DNA of 64,000 bases, taken from positions 7,006,001 to 7,070,000 of the forward strand of contig NZ_CP094527.1 of the NCBI RefSeq assembly GCF_022811725.1, in the 5' to 3' direction. Each line of letters opens with the position of its first letter. Within the stretch, counting starts at the first letter, position 1. This DNA comes from Mucilaginibacter sp. SMC90 (lineage in GTDB: Bacteria; Bacteroidota; Bacteroidia; Sphingobacteriales; Sphingobacteriaceae). Below are positions 39,067 through 48,413 of this stretch, one piece after another. The notes below the pieces were generated by a model. The model was not told the origin of the DNA. It did no database searches and saw nothing but the letters and a program-made list of their open reading frames with translations. The position numbers and the translations under genes are program-made.

Positions 39067-40470
39067 TTAAATATGTATCGCCCTGTTTTCAGTAGCTGCT
39101 AAACACGCTTCGCGCATGGCTTCGGTGTAAGTTGGGTGAGCATGGCTCATACGCGAAATATCTTCGGCACTTGCACGGTACTCCATAGCCACAACAGCCT
39201 CGGCTATCATATCTGCAGCACGCGGACCAATCATGTGTACGCCTAAAATTTCGTCGGTAGTGGCATCGGCCAATACTTTTACAAAACCATCAAGGTCGCC
39301 GCTTGCACGGGCACGACCGCTTGCTTTGAATGGAAATGAACCTGTTTTGTATTTAACACCTGCTGCTTTCAATTGCTCTTCTGTTTGGCCAACTGCGGCA
39401 ACTTCCGGCCAGGTATAAACTACTCCGGGGATCAGGTTGTAATCAATATGTGGTTTTTGGCCGGCAATAATTTCGGCAACCAGCGTACCTTCATCTTCGG
39501 CTTTGTGGGCAAGCATAGCGCCTTTGATCACATCACCAATAGCGTAAACACCTTTAACTTTGGTTTCCAGGTGCTCGTCAACTGTGATTTTACGACCGCG
39601 CTCTTCAACGGTAATGCCTATGTTCTCTAATCCTAAACCATCGGTATAAGCAATACGGCCAACAGCTACCAGGCAGTAATCGCCTTTCAATTCTTTCTTT
39701 TCACCTTTAGGGGTATCAAAGCTAACGGTTACTTCTTTGCCTTTTACAGCAGCTCCGGTAACTTTATGACCCAGGTAAAATTCCATACCCAGTTTGGTCA
39801 ATACTTTTTGCAACTCGCGACCTAAGCCTTTATCCATAGTAGGAATAATACCATCCATAAATTCAATTACAGATACTTTGGCACCTAAACGTGCATAAAC
39901 CGAACCCAGCTCCAAGCCGATAACGCCACCACCGATCAATACCAGGTGTTTAGGCACTTCGCTCAGGGTTAAAGCCTCGGTTGAAGTAATAATGCGTTTT
40001 TTATCGATTGGCAAAAATGGCAGTGCCGAAGGTTTTGAACCTGTGGCAATAATCACATTTTTACCGGTGATCTCGGTAACAGTACCATCGCTCTTTTTAA
40101 CGGTGATGGTATTTTTATCTTTAAATGACCCTACGCCAAAGTGGGTGTCGATCTTGTTTTTCTTCATCAGGTAGCTGATACCGCTGGTGTTGGCATCAAC
40201 AACTTCCTGTTTGCGTTTGATCATCTGCCCAAAATCTATCGAAAGATCTTTCAGGTTGATGCCATGTGTTTTAAAAGCATGAGCGGCATTGTGGTAATGT
40301 TCAGACGAATCAAGCAGCGCCTTTGAGGGGATACAGCCCACATTAAGGCAAGTACCGCCAAGGGTATTATACTTTTCAACAATTGCGGTTTTTAAACCCA
40401 GCTGGGCACAGCGGATAGCGGCTACATAACCACCGGGGCCCGAACCTATAACTATAACATCATATTGCAT
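39067..40470 (-). CDS. lpdA: Dihydrolipoyl dehydrogenase
   Basis: The 467-residue flavoprotein is full length. It has the FAD-binding GSGPGGYVAA, the redox-active disulfide in GGTCLNVGCIPSKAL, the NAD-binding GGGVIGLELGSVYARLG, a second FAD motif YAIGDVI and the C-terminal His-Glu dyad in HAHPTYTEAM. It is the E3 component of pyruvate and 2-oxoglutarate dehydrogenase and re-oxidises lipoyl groups with NAD+. It is alone here, with its own promoter and terminator. Confidence 0.96.
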   Translation of the reverse strand: MQYDVIVIGSGPGGYVAAIRCAQLGLKTAIVEKYNTLGGTCLNVGCIPSKALLDSSEHYHNAAHAFKTHGINLKDLSIDFGQMIKRKQEVVDANTSGISYLMKKNKIDTHFGVGSFKDKNTITVKKSDGTVTEITGKNVIIATGSKPSALPFLPIDKKRIITSTEALTLSEVPKHLVLIGGGVIGLELGSVYARLGAKVSVIEFMDGIIPTMDKGLGRELQKVLTKLGMEFYLGHKVTGAAVKGKEVTVSFDTPKGEKKELKGDYCLVAVGRIAYTDGLGLENIGITVEERGRKITVDEHLETKVKGVYAIGDVIKGAMLAHKAEDEGTLVAEIIAGQKPHIDYNLIPGVVYTWPEVAAVGQTEEQLKAAGVKYKTGSFPFKASGRARASGDLDGFVKVLADATTDEILGVHMIGPRAADMIAEAVVAMEYRASAEDISRMSHAHPTYTEAMREACLAATENRAIHI

Positions 40471-40493
40471 AGTAGTGTGTATTTTATGGTGGG

Positions 40494-40501
40494 CAAAGTT
40501 A
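40494..40501 (-). promoter_or_regulatory. -7 element TAACTTTG of lpdA
   Basis: On the minus strand TAACTTTG stands 23 bases before the ATG at 40470. The upstream half lies in a palindromic repeat, and no clear TTG is seen at -33. Confidence 0.45.
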
Positions 40502-40509
40502 AGGATTAT

Positions 40510-40628
40510 TGTCTGAACCTGAATTTATCGAGTTAAGGAATTATCAGAATACCAGGCAAATTCTAAAAATTCATTTAATTCAGACAAAATCCCGACAATC
40601 TTTTAATCCCATAAATCATGGTTCAGAT
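40510..40628. repeat. Imperfect palindrome, TCTGAACC family copy 2
   Basis: TGTCTGAACCTGAATTTAT at the left is mirrored by CCCATAAATCATGGTTCAGA at the right. It resembles the element at 37806-37898 in both arms. Confidence 0.7.
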
Positions 40629-40733
40629 TTATCCCAAACTAACAGCATTTTAACCTATTTGTAACAGAACCGCTGATAAATCGGTTTATCATGAACTGTT
40701 TATTAAATTAGCCCAATTAACCCGACTGATCTC

Positions 40734-42590
40734 ATGAAGAAAATCAACCTTTTTTTCGCGCTGGTGTTGCTATGCACCGGCGTTAATGCCCAAAGCACTT
40801 ATGTAAAGGAGCATTTCACCAAAAAAGATGTGTACATCACCATGCGCGATGGTGTAAAACTGTTCACCTCAATTTATACCCCGAATGACGCTTCGCCCAA
40901 AAACAAGTATCCGATGATGATGCAGCGTACCTGCTACAGCATTGCCCCATATGGCGAGGATAAATACCCGGCAAGACTTGGCCCATCTGAAATTATGATG
41001 AAAGAGGGTTATATTTTTGTTTACCAGGACGTACGCGGCCGCTACAAAAGCGAAGGCACCTGGACCAACATGACCCCGGTTATCGACAACAAAAAAAGCA
41101 AAAAAGATGTCGACGAAGGTTCTGATACCTATGACACTATCGACTGGCTGGTTAAAAACGTAGCCAACAACAATGGCAAGGTTGGGCAGTATGGCATCTC
41201 CTACCCGGGATTTTACACCGCTGCGGGCATCCTTTCAAACCATCCGGCCCTGAAAGCTTCATCGCCGCAGGCCCCTATCTCCGATTTCTTTTTTGACGAT
41301 TTCCACCATAATGGTGCTTTTATTGAGGGCTACTTTTTTACCTTCCCGGTATTTGGTGTTCAAAAAACGGATACAACCAGCAAAGCCTGGTATACCATGC
41401 TTAAACCCGATAGTAAAGATGGTTATCAATACCTGTTAGATTTGGGCCCGCTTAAAAATGCCGATAAATTTTACAAGGATAATTTCTTTTGGCAGGAAAC
41501 CATTAATCATCCTAATTACGATGAGTTTTGGCAAAAACGCGGACTGTTGAAACACTACGGCAAAGTAAAACCTGCCGTGATGCTGGTAGGCGGCTGGTTT
41601 GATGCAGAAGATCTAACCGGTCCGCTGGCTATTTACAAAACCATTAACAAAACCGATCCCAGCGCCTACAATACCATTGTGATGGGCCCATTTGGGCACG
41701 GCCGCTGGTCGCGCGAAACGGGGCATACCATGCACAGCAATGTTTACTTTGGCGATAGCGTGGCAACATTCTATCAAAAAAATATCGAGGCTAAATTCTT
41801 CAATCACTTCCTGAAAGGCAATGGCGATAAAAACTCGGGCCTGCCTAATGCCTATATGTTTAACACCGGCAAAAAAGAATGGGCAACATTTGATAAATGG
41901 CCTGCCCCAAATGCCGTACACGAAAAAATGTTTTTAGGTGCCGATGGCAAGCTGTCAACCACTCAAGCAGCATCTGCCGGTTCAGTTTCATACGTAAGTG
42001 ATCCGCTTAAACCGGTTCCTTATACTGAGGACAATACCACTACTATGGGCTTTACGCCGCACAATTATATGAGCGAAGACCAGCGCTTTGCCGGTCGCCG
42101 CCCGGATGTGTTGGTTTATCAAAGTGAGGTTTTAAATGATGATGTAACCCTTGGCGGCGAGATCATGGCACACCTTAAAATTGCAACCACAGGTACCGAT
42201 GCCGATTTTGTTGTGAAGCTGATTGATGTTTATCCGTCAGATGAGCCTAACAATCCATACATGCCTAATAAAAACATCATCCTGAGTAATTATTGGCAAA
42301 TGGTACGTTCGGAGGTAATGCCGGCACGTTTCCGTAACAGCTTTGAAAAACCAGAGGCATTGGTAGCTAATCAAAAAACTGACGTTAACTTCCGCCTGCA
42401 GGATGTGCTGCATACCTTCAAAAAAGGTCACCGTATTATGATCCAGGTACAAAGCACCTGGTTCCCGATAGTGGCTCGCAACCCACAAAAATATGTGGAG
42501 AACCCTTATAAAGCAGATGAAAGTGATTATATCAAAGCTACCGAAACAGTTTATAACGATAGCTTTATTGATGTGCAGGTGTTGAAATAG
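40734..42590 (+). CDS. Exported CocE/NonD-family hydrolase (S15-like)
   Basis: The 618-residue protein has a signal peptide (ending VNAQ) and the alpha/beta-hydrolase domain of the CocE/X-Pro dipeptidyl-peptidase family: MRDGVKLFTSIYTP, the nucleophile Ser156 in YGISYPG, the acid Asp in GWFDAEDLTGP, and His in MGPFGHGRWS. A C-terminal jelly-roll domain follows (about 410-618). Members cleave esters or amides, such as glutaryl-acylases and acyl-proline peptides, so the substrate is open. Likely periplasmic. Confidence 0.87.
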   Translation: MKKINLFFALVLLCTGVNAQSTYVKEHFTKKDVYITMRDGVKLFTSIYTPNDASPKNKYPMMMQRTCYSIAPYGEDKYPARLGPSEIMMKEGYIFVYQDVRGRYKSEGTWTNMTPVIDNKKSKKDVDEGSDTYDTIDWLVKNVANNNGKVGQYGISYPGFYTAAGILSNHPALKASSPQAPISDFFFDDFHHNGAFIEGYFFTFPVFGVQKTDTTSKAWYTMLKPDSKDGYQYLLDLGPLKNADKFYKDNFFWQETINHPNYDEFWQKRGLLKHYGKVKPAVMLVGGWFDAEDLTGPLAIYKTINKTDPSAYNTIVMGPFGHGRWSRETGHTMHSNVYFGDSVATFYQKNIEAKFFNHFLKGNGDKNSGLPNAYMFNTGKKEWATFDKWPAPNAVHEKMFLGADGKLSTTQAASAGSVSYVSDPLKPVPYTEDNTTTMGFTPHNYMSEDQRFAGRRPDVLVYQSEVLNDDVTLGGEIMAHLKIATTGTDADFVVKLIDVYPSDEPNNPYMPNKNIILSNYWQMVRSEVMPARFRNSFEKPEALVANQKTDVNFRLQDVLHTFKKGHRIMIQVQSTWFPIVARNPQKYVENPYKADESDYIKATETVYNDSFIDVQVLK

Positions 42591-42617
42591 TTGGTAGTGA
42601 TCAGGCTTACCATTTTT

Positions 42618-42744
42618 GTCATTTCGACCATAGGGAGAAATCTTATACGAGCAAAGAGCAAACCTGCAAAGCAGCTTTACAGAGCGTATAAGATTTCTCT
42701 TTCGCGCCACCTCATGATGCCCCCGCTGCTCCATCGAAATGACA
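42618..42744. repeat. Long imperfect palindrome, ATTTCGA family copy 2
   Basis: It begins GTCATTTCGACCATAGG and ends CATCGAAATGAC, with the inner pair GAGAAATCTTATACG / CGTATAAGATTTCTC. It is the closest relative of the element at 3556. Confidence 0.8.
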
Positions 42745-42806
42745 TGCGTTAAAAAAACTTTAACTTAGCTATTATGGATACCTTTTAACCTGTTACAATT
42801 AAGTAC

Positions 42807-44477
42807 ATGAAAATAAAACAACTATATCTGGCAGCGCTTACCTTACTAAGCACCGCAACAATTAGCCAGCAGGCCAGTGCCCAGCTCCTGAAAGAAAAAG
42901 AGCAGTTTACCCATGCCGATTCACTTCGTGGTATGCTTACTCCTTTGCGTACCTGTTATGATATCAATTACTATCACCTTGATGTGAAATTTGATATCGA
43001 TAAAAAATTCATCAGCGGCAGCAACCAGTTTAAATTTACCGCCACGCAGGATTTTACCAAACTCCAGTTCGATCTGTTTGCCAACCTAAAAATTGAAAAG
43101 GTTGTTTATAAAGGAAAAGAGGTAGCATTTACCCGCGATGGTAATGCCGCATTTGTTACTTTCCCTCAAACTATAACTAAAGGCAGTAAAGATGAGTTTA
43201 CCGTTTATTACTCGGGCAACCCAACAATAGCGGTAAACGCTCCCTGGGACGGAGGCGTTGTCTTCAAAAAAGATTCGTTGGGCAAACCATTTGTAGCCAC
43301 TGCCTGCGAAGGTATTGGCGCAAGCATCTGGTGGCCTACTAAAGATCAGCTGGCCGATGAGGTTGATAGCATGATGATCAGCATCAGCGTGCCCAAAGGT
43401 TTAAAAGATGTTTCTAACGGCAGGTTGCGTAAAGTAACCCCGCTTAAGGATGGTTATACCCGGTTTGATTGGTTTGTAGCCAACCCGATCAACAATTATG
43501 ATGTGGTTGCCAACATTGCCGATTATGTACATTTTGACGATACCTACATGGGCGAAAAAGGCAAACTCAGCCTTGATTACTGGGTGCTGCCAACCAGCCT
43601 CCAAAAAGCAAAAAAGCAATTCGCAGCCAATGTAAAACCTATGTTAAAGGCATTTGAACACTGGTTTGGCCCCTACCCTTTTTATGAAGATGGTTACAAA
43701 CTGGTTGAAACACCTCACTTAGGTATGGAACATCAAAGTGCCACAGCCTACGGCAACCGTTTTTTAAATGGTTACCTGGGTTATGATATGTCGGGCACCG
43801 GATGGGGTACCAAATGGGATTACATTATTGTACACGAAAGCGGGCACGAATGGTTTGGTAATAACATCACCGATAAAGACGCTGCCGATATGTGGATTCA
43901 CGAAAGTTTCACCTGCTACTCCGAGTCGCTTTTTATTGAGGATAACTGGGGTAAAAAAGCCGGATTGGATTACAACTACGGCTTAAGGCTCACCATTAAT
44001 AATGACAGCCCGATAGTTGGTGTTTATAATGTGAACAAAGAGGGCTCGGGCGATATGTATTCTAAGGGTGCGGTTTTCCTTAATATGATCCGCACTATTA
44101 TTAATGATGATGAAAAATGGCGCGGCATCCTGCGCGGGCTTAACAAAACTTTTTACCATACAACAGTTAGCTACGATGATGTGGTAGGTTTTATAAACCA
44201 GCAATCGGGCATGGACTTCTCGGCAATTTTTGATCAATATCTGCATCACCGCAGCCTGCCCGTTCTTGAATTCACCAGTCACGAAAATAAACTTTATTGC
44301 CGGTGGATAGCCGAAGCAAAAGATTTCAATATGCCAATCAGGGTACGTGTTAAGGGGGGCGAATATAAATTCATTACGCCAACCAGGAAGCTTAGCCCGG
44401 TTGAAATTGAAGGTGCCACTAAAGATAATATCGAAATTGATTATTTAAACTACTACGTGGGTTCGCTCATGGATTAA
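42807..44477 (+). CDS. M1-family metallopeptidase, first tandem copy
   Basis: The 556-residue protein has a signal peptide (ending QASAQ) and the M1 core. The zinc site is HESGH (343-347) with Glu366 (HExxHx18E), and the substrate-binding GAMEN motif appears as LGMEHQ (305-310). It lacks the long C-terminal domains of PepN, as do many Bacteroidota M1 enzymes. It is probably an exported aminopeptidase. The following gene, after 11 bases, is a near-copy along the whole length. Confidence 0.9.
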   Translation: MKIKQLYLAALTLLSTATISQQASAQLLKEKEQFTHADSLRGMLTPLRTCYDINYYHLDVKFDIDKKFISGSNQFKFTATQDFTKLQFDLFANLKIEKVVYKGKEVAFTRDGNAAFVTFPQTITKGSKDEFTVYYSGNPTIAVNAPWDGGVVFKKDSLGKPFVATACEGIGASIWWPTKDQLADEVDSMMISISVPKGLKDVSNGRLRKVTPLKDGYTRFDWFVANPINNYDVVANIADYVHFDDTYMGEKGKLSLDYWVLPTSLQKAKKQFAANVKPMLKAFEHWFGPYPFYEDGYKLVETPHLGMEHQSATAYGNRFLNGYLGYDMSGTGWGTKWDYIIVHESGHEWFGNNITDKDAADMWIHESFTCYSESLFIEDNWGKKAGLDYNYGLRLTINNDSPIVGVYNVNKEGSGDMYSKGAVFLNMIRTIINDDEKWRGILRGLNKTFYHTTVSYDDVVGFINQQSGMDFSAIFDQYLHHRSLPVLEFTSHENKLYCRWIAEAKDFNMPIRVRVKGGEYKFITPTRKLSPVEIEGATKDNIEIDYLNYYVGSLMD

Positions 44478-44488
44478 ATCAAGAATAA

Positions 44489-46153
44489 ATGAAAAAGAAA
44501 CTAATGAATATATGCGCCTTGTCGATAGCTATTTTAGGCGCTGCATTCCAGGTTGCTCATGCTCAATTAGGTACCAACAAGCAAACATTTACCCGTGCCG
44601 ATTCGCTTCGGGGCAGCTTAACGCCATTGCGCACCTGTTATGATATCAGCTACTACCATCTTGATGTTAAATTTGATATCGATAAAAAATTCATCAGCGG
44701 CAGCAATCTGTTTAAATTCACTGCTACTCAAAACTTCAGCAAACTGCAGTTCGATCTGTTTGCCAATTTAAAAGTAGAGAAGGTACTTTACGAAGGTGCC
44801 GAGATACCTTTTACCCGCGAGTTTAACGCCGTGTTTGTTACCTTCCCAAAAACAATAAAAAAAGGCAGCAAGGATGAATTTACTGTTTATTACTCGGGCA
44901 ATCCAACCATAGCTAAACATGCCCCATGGGATGGCGGCGTAGTTTACACTACCGATTCGCTTGGAAAACCCTGGGTGGCAACGGCCTGCCAGGGTATCGG
45001 TGCAAGCATTTGGTGGCCTACTAAAGATCATCAGTATGACGAGGTGGACAGCGCCCTCATCAGCATCAGCGCACCCAACGGTTTAAAAGATGTATCTAAT
45101 GGCAGGCTGCGCAAGGTAACCGATCTGAACAACGGCTACACTCGCTTTGATTGGTTTGTGGCTAACCCCATCAACAATTATGACATAGAAGCCAACATTG
45201 GCGACTATGCCCACTTTGAAGGCACTTACCAGGGCGAAAAAGGTCCGCTAACGCTTGATTACTGGCCGTTAAGCTACAACATTGATAAAGCCAAAAAGCA
45301 ATGGGAACTTGACGCTCCGCGGATGCTTAAATCATTTGAATACTGGTTTGGCCCTTATCCTTTTTATGAAGATGGCTACAAGTTAGTTGAAACGCCGCAT
45401 TTGGGCATGGAACACCAAAGCGGTACAGCCTATGGCAATCACTACCAAAACGGCTACCTCGGTCGCGATCTTTCAGGCACAGGCTGGGGCCTCAAGTGGG
45501 ACTTCATTGTGGTACACGAAAGCGGTCACGAGTGGTTTGGTAATAACATCACCTCAAAAGATGTAGCCGATATGTGGATCCACGAAAGTTTTACCAATTA
45601 TTCCGAGTCGCTGTTCATTGAAACCTATTATGGTAAACAAGCCGGGCAGGAATATGTGAACGGTACCCGCAAAAACATTCGTAATGATAAACCCATTGTA
45701 GGCCCATACGGCGTAAACATGGAAGGCTCGGGCGATATGTATTATAAAGGCGGCAACCTGTTAAACATGGTGCGCACCATCATCAACAACGATGATAAAT
45801 GGCGCAGCATCCTCCGCGGACTTAACAAAACCTTCTACCATAAAACAGTTACCTATGATGATATTGTGGGTTACATCTGCAAACAGGCGGGCATGAACCT
45901 GGCCCCGGTATTTGACCAGTACCTGCATTATAAAGATATCCCAACCCTGCAATTTGTTGTTAAAGACGGCAAGCTTTACTCAAAATGGGTAGCTAATGCC
46001 GAAGGGTTCAACATGCCGGTAAGGGTACGCGTTAAAGGCGGCGGGTATATCTTTATTAAACCAACCACCCAGTTTACCCCTGTCAAAATTGACGGCATAA
46101 CTAAGGACAATGTAGAGGTGGATACCTTTAATTATTATATAAAAGTTGATTGA
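44489..46153 (+). CDS. M1-family metallopeptidase, second tandem copy
   Basis: The 554-residue protein mirrors the preceding gene with a signal peptide (ending AHAQ), LGMEHQ and the zinc site HESGH in VVHESGHEWFGNNI with Glu in WIHESF. The order of identical stretches (LRTCYDI, YYHLDVKFDIDKKFISGSN, IGASIWWPTKD, GLKDVSNGRLRKV) shows a recent tandem duplication. Both copies keep all catalytic residues, so they may differ in substrate range. A long palindrome follows. Confidence 0.9.
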   Translation: MKKKLMNICALSIAILGAAFQVAHAQLGTNKQTFTRADSLRGSLTPLRTCYDISYYHLDVKFDIDKKFISGSNLFKFTATQNFSKLQFDLFANLKVEKVLYEGAEIPFTREFNAVFVTFPKTIKKGSKDEFTVYYSGNPTIAKHAPWDGGVVYTTDSLGKPWVATACQGIGASIWWPTKDHQYDEVDSALISISAPNGLKDVSNGRLRKVTDLNNGYTRFDWFVANPINNYDIEANIGDYAHFEGTYQGEKGPLTLDYWPLSYNIDKAKKQWELDAPRMLKSFEYWFGPYPFYEDGYKLVETPHLGMEHQSGTAYGNHYQNGYLGRDLSGTGWGLKWDFIVVHESGHEWFGNNITSKDVADMWIHESFTNYSESLFIETYYGKQAGQEYVNGTRKNIRNDKPIVGPYGVNMEGSGDMYYKGGNLLNMVRTIINNDDKWRSILRGLNKTFYHKTVTYDDIVGYICKQAGMNLAPVFDQYLHYKDIPTLQFVVKDGKLYSKWVANAEGFNMPVRVRVKGGGYIFIKPTTQFTPVKIDGITKDNVEVDTFNYYIKVD

Positions 46154-46189
46154 GTGAATGGTTGATTAGGTGAGTGGTTTAGCCCAAAA

Positions 46190-46240
46190 ATAAAAGCAAG
46201 ACTTAGGAAGTTTTAAAAACTTCCTAAGTCTTGCTTTTAT
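46190..46240. terminator. Perfect 25-bp palindrome, likely bidirectional terminator
   Basis: ATAAAAGCAAGACTTAGGAA and five more bases are followed by an exact mirror separated by one base. The A and T flanks make it a possible terminator after the M1 pair, but its length and perfection are greater than usual and suggest a mobile palindromic repeat. The flanks carry TGAGTGAATGGTTGATTAGG and CACTCACTCAATCAACC words that also occur near 24100 and 60274. Confidence 0.7.
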
Positions 46241-46389
46241 AAGGTGAGAAAGTTAACCCCAAAACCAACCACTCACTCAATCAACCGAATCGACCACTCA
46301 CCTACCCACCCCACAAAAAAATCCAAATCCCGTGCAACTTTCCTCCCCCTGCCGGCGTCTAATTTGAAAACGAAACTAAAACAACCATT

Positions 46390-47133
46390 ATGAAATCTAT
46401 TTCAAAAATATTATTAGCCGCCGTATTGGCAGCGGGAACAACAGGTTACACTACGGCTAAACCAGTAAACCCTATTGTTAAACATGCCGATCAAACCACG
46501 CAGGATCGTCATTTATCAGGTTTCAGCGCTATTGACCTTGCAGGTTCATTTGATGTTTACTTTACCCAAGGCTCAAACGAATCGGTAAAAGTTGAAGCGC
46601 CTTCAGACGTGATCGACAAGATCATTACCGAAGTTCAGGGCGGTGTATTGAAAATTTATAGTAAAAAAGGTACCAATTGGGATAACTGGAGTTTTGGACG
46701 CAACCGTAAAATGATAGTCCATGTGGTAGCTAAAGATATGACCAGCATTAACGTTGCCGGTTCGGGCGATGTTTATTTTAAAGAAGGGATCACCACCAAT
46801 TCATTGAAACTAAAGGTAGTTGGCTCGGGCGATATGCTGGGCATAGTAAATGCTAAAAACCTCGACAGCAGTATTTCGGGTTCGGGCGATATGAAACTTT
46901 CGGGCCGTGCCGATAATTCGAGAGTGAATGTTGTGGGCTCAGGCGATTTTACCGCCCGCGATCTGATCACCATTAACACCGAAGTGCATATAGCCGGTTC
47001 AGGCGATGCCACCATCAATGCCAGCAGTAAAATTGATGCCTCCGTAAGCGGTTCGGGCGATGTGCATTACACCGGCGGAGCTAAAAACATTTCGAGCTCA
47101 AAAGCTGGCAGCGGAGATATCGAGAGGCTTTAA
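46390..47133 (+). CDS. Head-GIN-domain (DUF2807) exported protein
   Basis: The 247-residue protein has a signal peptide (about residues 1-23) and a DUF2807 domain. Seven GSGD motifs, as in NVAGSGDVYF, KVVGSGDMLG and SISGSGDMKL, recur about every 20 residues and probably mark the turns of a beta helix. Such proteins are common in Bacteroidota as periplasmic or surface proteins, often near signalling genes. Function unknown; ends almost exactly with the last repeat (GSGDIERL). Confidence 0.85.
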   Translation: MKSISKILLAAVLAAGTTGYTTAKPVNPIVKHADQTTQDRHLSGFSAIDLAGSFDVYFTQGSNESVKVEAPSDVIDKIITEVQGGVLKIYSKKGTNWDNWSFGRNRKMIVHVVAKDMTSINVAGSGDVYFKEGITTNSLKLKVVGSGDMLGIVNAKNLDSSISGSGDMKLSGRADNSRVNVVGSGDFTARDLITINTEVHIAGSGDATINASSKIDASVSGSGDVHYTGGAKNISSSKAGSGDIERL

Positions 47134-47171
47134 AAGCCCTGCCTAACAGTAACCTGTTAAAATATATCGCA

Positions 47172-47256
47172 GCGTCATTGCTGAGGTACGAAGCAATACC
47201 CGATTTGCAGGTCCGCCCTGTATAGTTCGCGATTGCTTCGTACCTCGCAATGACGC
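47172..47256. repeat. CGTCATTGC palindromic repeat
   Basis: GCGTCATTGCTGAGGTACGA with AGCAAT is mirrored by ATTGCTTCGTACCTCGCAAT and GACGC around a CG-rich loop, followed by TTTTTTT. The short relative ATGTCATTGCTCGCAATGAC occurs at about 4768. It may also serve as a terminator for the DUF2807 gene. Confidence 0.75.
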
Positions 47257-47342
47257 TTTTTTTATAATCTGACGAAGCTGCTTTTATTCCGCTTCTTAGT
47301 ATCTTTATACAAAGATGTCCATCAACCATTCCTGTCGTTCAC

Positions 47343-48365
47343 ATGAAAAAGCTACTCTTCATCCTTGTTGCTGCCTGCTTTTACGCATGCAATAATCCAT
47401 CAAAACCAACTGCAGATACCTCTGCCGATTCATCAAACAAGCCTTACGAAATAAAAACCGGGGGCAGCAAAATGATCAAGGTTGCCGGGAAGTATAACGT
47501 GTGGACAAAAAAAGTTGGTGATGGCAAAATAAAAGTATTGCTGCTGCATGGCGGTCCGGGGTTTTCACATGACTATTTAGAATGCTTTGAGGATTTTTTG
47601 CCGAAAGAAGGCATCGAGTTTTATTATTACGACCAATTGGGCTGTGGTAATTCGGATATACCTGCCGACACCTCTTTATGGAACACTCCCCGCTATGTTG
47701 AAGAGGTAGAAGAAGTACGCAAGGGCCTGGGGCTTGATAATTTTTATATACTCGGGCATTCGTGGGGCAGTATGCTGGCTATGGAATACCTGCACAAATA
47801 CCAATCGCACGTTAAGGGCGCTGTATTGTCAAACATGACGGCGGGTATCAAAGGCTACGTTGCGTATGCTGCTGAATTAAAGAAAAAGTTTTTCACGCCC
47901 CGTGATATCGCCGTATTTGACTCGTTAGACAGACTGAAACAATACGACTCGCCCCAATACAACGATCTGCTGATGAATAAGCTTTATACCCAGGTTGTTT
48001 GCAGGCTTCCAATAGAGAGTTGGCCCGAACCGCTGTGGCGTGCTTTTAAAAAAGCCAACCACACTATTTATATACAAATGCAGGGTGTTGATGAGTTTCA
48101 CGTAACCGGCAATTTCAAGAACTGGGAATTTTGGGATAAACTACCTGATATCAAAGTGCCAACGTTGGTTTTAGGCGGTGTACATGACGAAATGAATCCG
48201 GAGGATATGAAAAAAGAAGGCCGTTTACTGCCCAACAGCCGTACCTATCTTTGCCCCAATGGCAGCCACCTGAGCATGTATGATGATCAGCAAAATTATT
48301 TCAAAAATCTACTCGCATTTTTGAAGGATGTTGACGCAGGTACATTTACAGCAGATAAAAAGTAA
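47343..48365 (+). CDS. Proline iminopeptidase-like (S33) lipoprotein
   Basis: The 340-residue product has a lipoprotein signal (LVAACFYAC, Cys near residue 16) and an alpha/beta-hydrolase of peptidase family S33: LLLHGGPGFSHDY (oxyanion region), YDQLGCGNSD and the nucleophile in GHSWGSMLAMEY, with Asp in GGVHDEMNP and His in PNGSHLSMYD. Members release N-terminal proline from peptides, but related enzymes act on other amides or esters. It should sit on the periplasmic side of a membrane. Confidence 0.87.
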   Translation: MKKLLFILVAACFYACNNPSKPTADTSADSSNKPYEIKTGGSKMIKVAGKYNVWTKKVGDGKIKVLLLHGGPGFSHDYLECFEDFLPKEGIEFYYYDQLGCGNSDIPADTSLWNTPRYVEEVEEVRKGLGLDNFYILGHSWGSMLAMEYLHKYQSHVKGAVLSNMTAGIKGYVAYAAELKKKFFTPRDIAVFDSLDRLKQYDSPQYNDLLMNKLYTQVVCRLPIESWPEPLWRAFKKANHTIYIQMQGVDEFHVTGNFKNWEFWDKLPDIKVPTLVLGGVHDEMNPEDMKKEGRLLPNSRTYLCPNGSHLSMYDDQQNYFKNLLAFLKDVDAGTFTADKK

Positions 48366-48413
48366 AACACCAATTATTAATACAGCATCTTTTATTTTAA
48401 CCACCACACTTTT

